From positions 62,001 to 126,000 of the forward strand of contig NZ_CP049256.1 of the NCBI RefSeq assembly GCF_011046485.1: a stretch of 64,000 nt of DNA, written 5' to 3'. Shown here piece after piece: positions 62,166-64,000 of the stretch. Each line of letters opens with the position of its first letter. Positions within the stretch are counted from its first letter, which is position 1. Below the pieces are notes generated by a model. That model made no database searches, was not told the DNA's origin, and saw nothing but the letters and a program-made list of their open reading frames with translations. The stretch is from Microbacterium sp. 4R-513. GTDB lineage: Bacteria; Actinomycetota; Actinomycetes; Actinomycetales; Microbacteriaceae. The position numbers and the translations under genes were made by a program.

Positions 62166-63061
62166 GCAGGCCGCTCCTCGGGCATGTTCATGGCGCTCTT
62201 GACGTCGGGACCCCGGCGCTCGACGACACCGACCAGCACGCCGTCGGGATCGATCGCCGCCGACAGCGGGCCCTCGAGCCGCGGGGCCGCTCCCCCGAGG
62301 CGCTTGCCGTGGCGGAGGTCCCGCGCCTCCTCGGCGCTGACGTCGAACCGGCCGAGCACGACTTCGGCCACGGCTGCGGGCGAGAGCAGCGGGACCCCGG
62401 TGAGATCGTCGAGGGATGCCGCGCCCTCCACGTCGAACGGACCGACACGGGTCCGTCGCAGAGCGGTGAGGTGGCCTCCGACGCCGAGCGCCGCGCCGAG
62501 GTCGCGAGCCAGGGAGCGGATGTAGGTCCCGCTCGAGCAGTCCACCACGACGTCGAGATCGATGACGCCATCCTCTCGGCGCTCGGCGAGCACCTCGAAG
62601 CGACTGATGACGACGTCCCGGGGCGCCAGTTCGACCTCGATGCCTTCGCGCACGAGCGCGTAGGCGCGCTTGCCGTCGACCTTGATCGCGGAGACCCGGC
62701 TGGGCACCTGCGAAATCGGACCGCGGAGGGGCTGGATGGCGGCGTGGATGCTGTCGGTGGCGAGGGACGAGGCATCCGTCGCCTGCGTCACCGCGCCGTC
62801 CGCGTCGTCGGAGTCGGTCGAGACGCCGAGGCGGATCGTGGCCTCGTATGTCTTGTCCAGCCCGACGACGTAGGTCAGGAGTCGTGTCGCGCCCTCGATC
62901 CCGAGGACGAGCAGCCCGGTCGCCATGGGATCGAGCGTGCCAGCGTGCCCGATCTTGCGGGTGCCGAACGCGCGTCGCGCACGGGCGACGACGTCGTGGC
63001 TCGTCATCCCCCCGGGCTTGTCGACGAGGAGGATGCCGGGCGCTGCGGTCGCGCCCGGCAT
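62162..63061 (-). CDS. truB: tRNA pseudouridine synthase B
   Basis: Forms pseudouridine 55 in the T-loop of tRNAs; about 299 residues. Catalytic Asp is in GHAGTLDPMATGLL; DKPGGMTSHDVV and later SALKVDGKRAYA-like (here SAIKVDGKRAYALVREG) are typical. The ATG at 63061 shares a base with the upstream stop (TGATG); a GTG at 63064 is the alternative. Downstream small gene overlaps by four bases. Confidence 0.95.
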   Translation of the reverse strand: MPGATAAPGILLVDKPGGMTSHDVVARARRAFGTRKIGHAGTLDPMATGLLVLGIEGATRLLTYVVGLDKTYEATIRLGVSTDSDDADGAVTQATDASSLATDSIHAAIQPLRGPISQVPSRVSAIKVDGKRAYALVREGIEVELAPRDVVISRFEVLAERREDGVIDLDVVVDCSSGTYIRSLARDLGAALGVGGHLTALRRTRVGPFDVEGAASLDDLTGVPLLSPAAVAEVVLGRFDVSAEEARDLRHGKRLGGAAPRLEGPLSAAIDPDGVLVGVVERRGPDVKSAMNMPEERPA

Positions 63062-63747
63062 CACGTGACGTCCTCGTGCACGCGCCGCGGATGGGCGAGG
63101 TCTATGTTGTCGACGATCGCCGACGCCGCGCGGCGCGGGTCGGCGTCGCGCTGGTACAGCTCCTGTCCCTCGCGGTAGCGCGCATTGGCGGGCGCGAGGA
63201 AGTCGGGATCGCCGCCGTCCCGTTCAGCCATGCGCCGGTATGCGACGTCGATGGGGACGTCCAGCCACACGGACCAGTCCCAGAGCCCGCGGAGCTCGGG
63301 CCGGTGGAGGAAGATGCCGTCGACGATGAGCACGGCGTCGCGCGGCGCCGTGACCCACGAGGAGGCGACCGGCGAGTCCCGCGCGAGGTCGAAGGCCGAG
63401 AGCTGGAAGCCGGTCGTCCCCGCCGTCTGGCGGCCGTCCCGGAACGGGTCGATCAGCACTCGGCGGAACGTCGCGTAGTCGTACGAGTCACGGTAGAAGC
63501 CCTCGGGAGATGTGCGCCCGCGCCGGTAGCGCTCGGCGCGCGGACGATGGAAGTCGTCGATCGTGGCGCGGAAGACGGCCGACCCGTCCTCGGCGAAGGC
63601 CGCCGCCAGTCCGTCCGCGAAGATCGTCTTGCCCGCGCCGTCCCGCCCGTCGACCGCGACGATGACCCGACCGGCCCGGTACTGCCGGCGCACCTCGTCA
63701 CGCAGTTCCCGCCAGAGCGTCGTGGCGGGCGTCGTGGGCAGGCGCAT
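63061..63747 (-). CDS. Uridine kinase-like P-loop protein
   Basis: 228 residues of the uridine/phosphoribulokinase-like P-loop family. Walker A GRDGAGKT is near residues 34-41 and a substrate region DDFHRPRAERYRRG near 64. DGIFLHRPELRGLWDWSVWLDVP is typical. Probably phosphorylates a nucleoside or similar small molecule. TAGGCT six bases before the ATG indicates a leaderless start. First gene of a three-gene operon with truB; divergent from mutY. Confidence 0.88.
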   Translation of the reverse strand: MRLPTTPATTLWRELRDEVRRQYRAGRVIVAVDGRDGAGKTIFADGLAAAFAEDGSAVFRATIDDFHRPRAERYRRGRTSPEGFYRDSYDYATFRRVLIDPFRDGRQTAGTTGFQLSAFDLARDSPVASSWVTAPRDAVLIVDGIFLHRPELRGLWDWSVWLDVPIDVAYRRMAERDGGDPDFLAPANARYREGQELYQRDADPRRAASAIVDNIDLAHPRRVHEDVT

Positions 63748-63753
63748 GCCTCC

Positions 63754-63759
63754 AGCCTA
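63754..63759 (-). promoter_or_regulatory. Leaderless -10 box of the kinase-truB operon
   Basis: TAGGCT on the minus strand, six bases before the ATG at 63747. Confidence 0.5.
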
Positions 63760-63817
63760 CGGCGGGCGGCGGAGCCGAACGGATGCCGCGACGGCGCGAG
63801 GCGGCCTGCGGCCGACC

Positions 63818-63823
63818 TAGGCT
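63818..63823 (+). promoter_or_regulatory. -10 box of mutY
   Basis: TAGGCT, seven-base spacer, then ATG at 63831. Confidence 0.45.
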
Positions 63824-63830
63824 GAACGGC

Positions 63831-64000
63831 ATGCCCGCCCTCGCCGCACCGCTGATCGAGTGGTACCGCGAGAATGCGCGGACCCTGCCGTGGCGGGAGC
63901 CCGGCTTCGGCTCGTGGGGCGTGCTCGTCAGCGAGTTCATGCTGCAGCAGACGCCGGTCAACCGCGTCATCCCGCACCTCGAGGCGTGGCTCGAGCGCTG
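63831..64000 (+). CDS. mutY: A/G-specific adenine glycosylase (partial, runs off window)
   Basis: First 56 residues of a MutY-type base-excision enzyme that removes adenine opposite 8-oxoguanine. The start LIEWYRENARTLPWREPGFGSWGVLVSE and FMLQQTPVNRVIPH match the conserved MutY N-terminus (catalytic and minor-groove-reading residues lie further on). The rest, including the iron-sulfur cluster, is outside the window. Leaderless-type start. Confidence 0.88.
   Translation, partial: MPALAAPLIEWYRENARTLPWREPGFGSWGVLVSEFMLQQTPVNRVIPHLEAWLER

Overview
The window is a high-GC (roughly 70% by eye) chromosomal segment from an actinobacterium, most likely family Microbacteriaceae and probably Microbacterium or a close relative. 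The reasons are the gene set and order (ftsK, rnj, dapA, thyX, dapB, pnp, rpsO, ribF, truB), actinobacterial families such as DUF5302, DUF4395, DUF2510 and the CE1758/CE1759-type flavin pair, many leaderless start codons, and GTG/TTG starts. No rRNA, tRNA, prophage, insertion sequence or CRISPR array was seen. Genes are dense and often overlap by 1-4 bases.

Layout. 1-5.5 kb: ftsK (C-terminus beyond the window), a GNAT protein, rnj and dapA, all on minus. 5.5-9.9 kb: a cation/proton antiporter (+), a frameshifted DUF559-type protein (-), and a short-chain dehydrogenase behind thyX (-). 9.99-12.4 kb: thioredoxin-like, DUF4395, OsmC and TIGR01777 genes (+). 12.4-17.1 kb: a TPR-like protein behind dapB, a GNAT, a quinone-oxidoreductase-like enzyme, a histidine phosphatase, and an aldo/keto reductase homologue that has lost its catalytic tetrad. 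17.3-20.6 kb: pnp, then three small acidic or charged proteins. 20.6-24.2 kb: a dicarboxylate symporter divergent from a DcuS/CitA-type kinase and a frameshifted response regulator. 24.2-32.1 kb: fructosamine kinase, nuclease, flavin pair, hydrolase, acyltransferase, DUF2510 protein and a 2-oxoglutarate oxygenase. 32.1-45.1 kb: rpsO, MFS, YceI, EamA, FKBP, PrsW, FAH, DUF4190, aspartase, an AKR with its MerR regulator, a metallophosphoesterase and a frameshifted phosphate transporter. 45.3-50.4 kb: oligopeptidase B, then a DUF559-like gene flanked by two palindromic repeat arrays, then pfkA. 50.5-58.5 kb: duplicated acidic microproteins, a frameshifted SNF2 helicase, a lipoprotein, GDPD, and deoC with two aldehyde dehydrogenase homologues. 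58.5-64 kb: ribF, an M23 peptidase, truB, a uridine-kinase-like gene and the start of mutY.

How genes work together. dapA and dapB supply diaminopimelate and lysine. rnj, pnp and rpsO belong to RNA metabolism and translation. The dicarboxylate symporter sits next to the two-component system that probably controls it. deoC plus the aldehyde dehydrogenases convert deoxyribose phosphate to acetate-level products. The aldo/keto reductase at 41-42 kb is translationally coupled to its MerR regulator.

Most notable signals: (1) three arrays of about 51-base palindromes, two of which bracket a DUF559-like gene; (2) four genes broken by single-base indels in C/G runs, which may be sequence errors; (3) a TANNNT -10 box almost exactly six bases before many start codons, pointing to widespread leaderless transcription; (4) a MerR operator-promoter that is itself leaderless; (5) a catalytically dead aldo/keto reductase; (6) strong enrichment of the hexamer GGATGC, also inside terminators.
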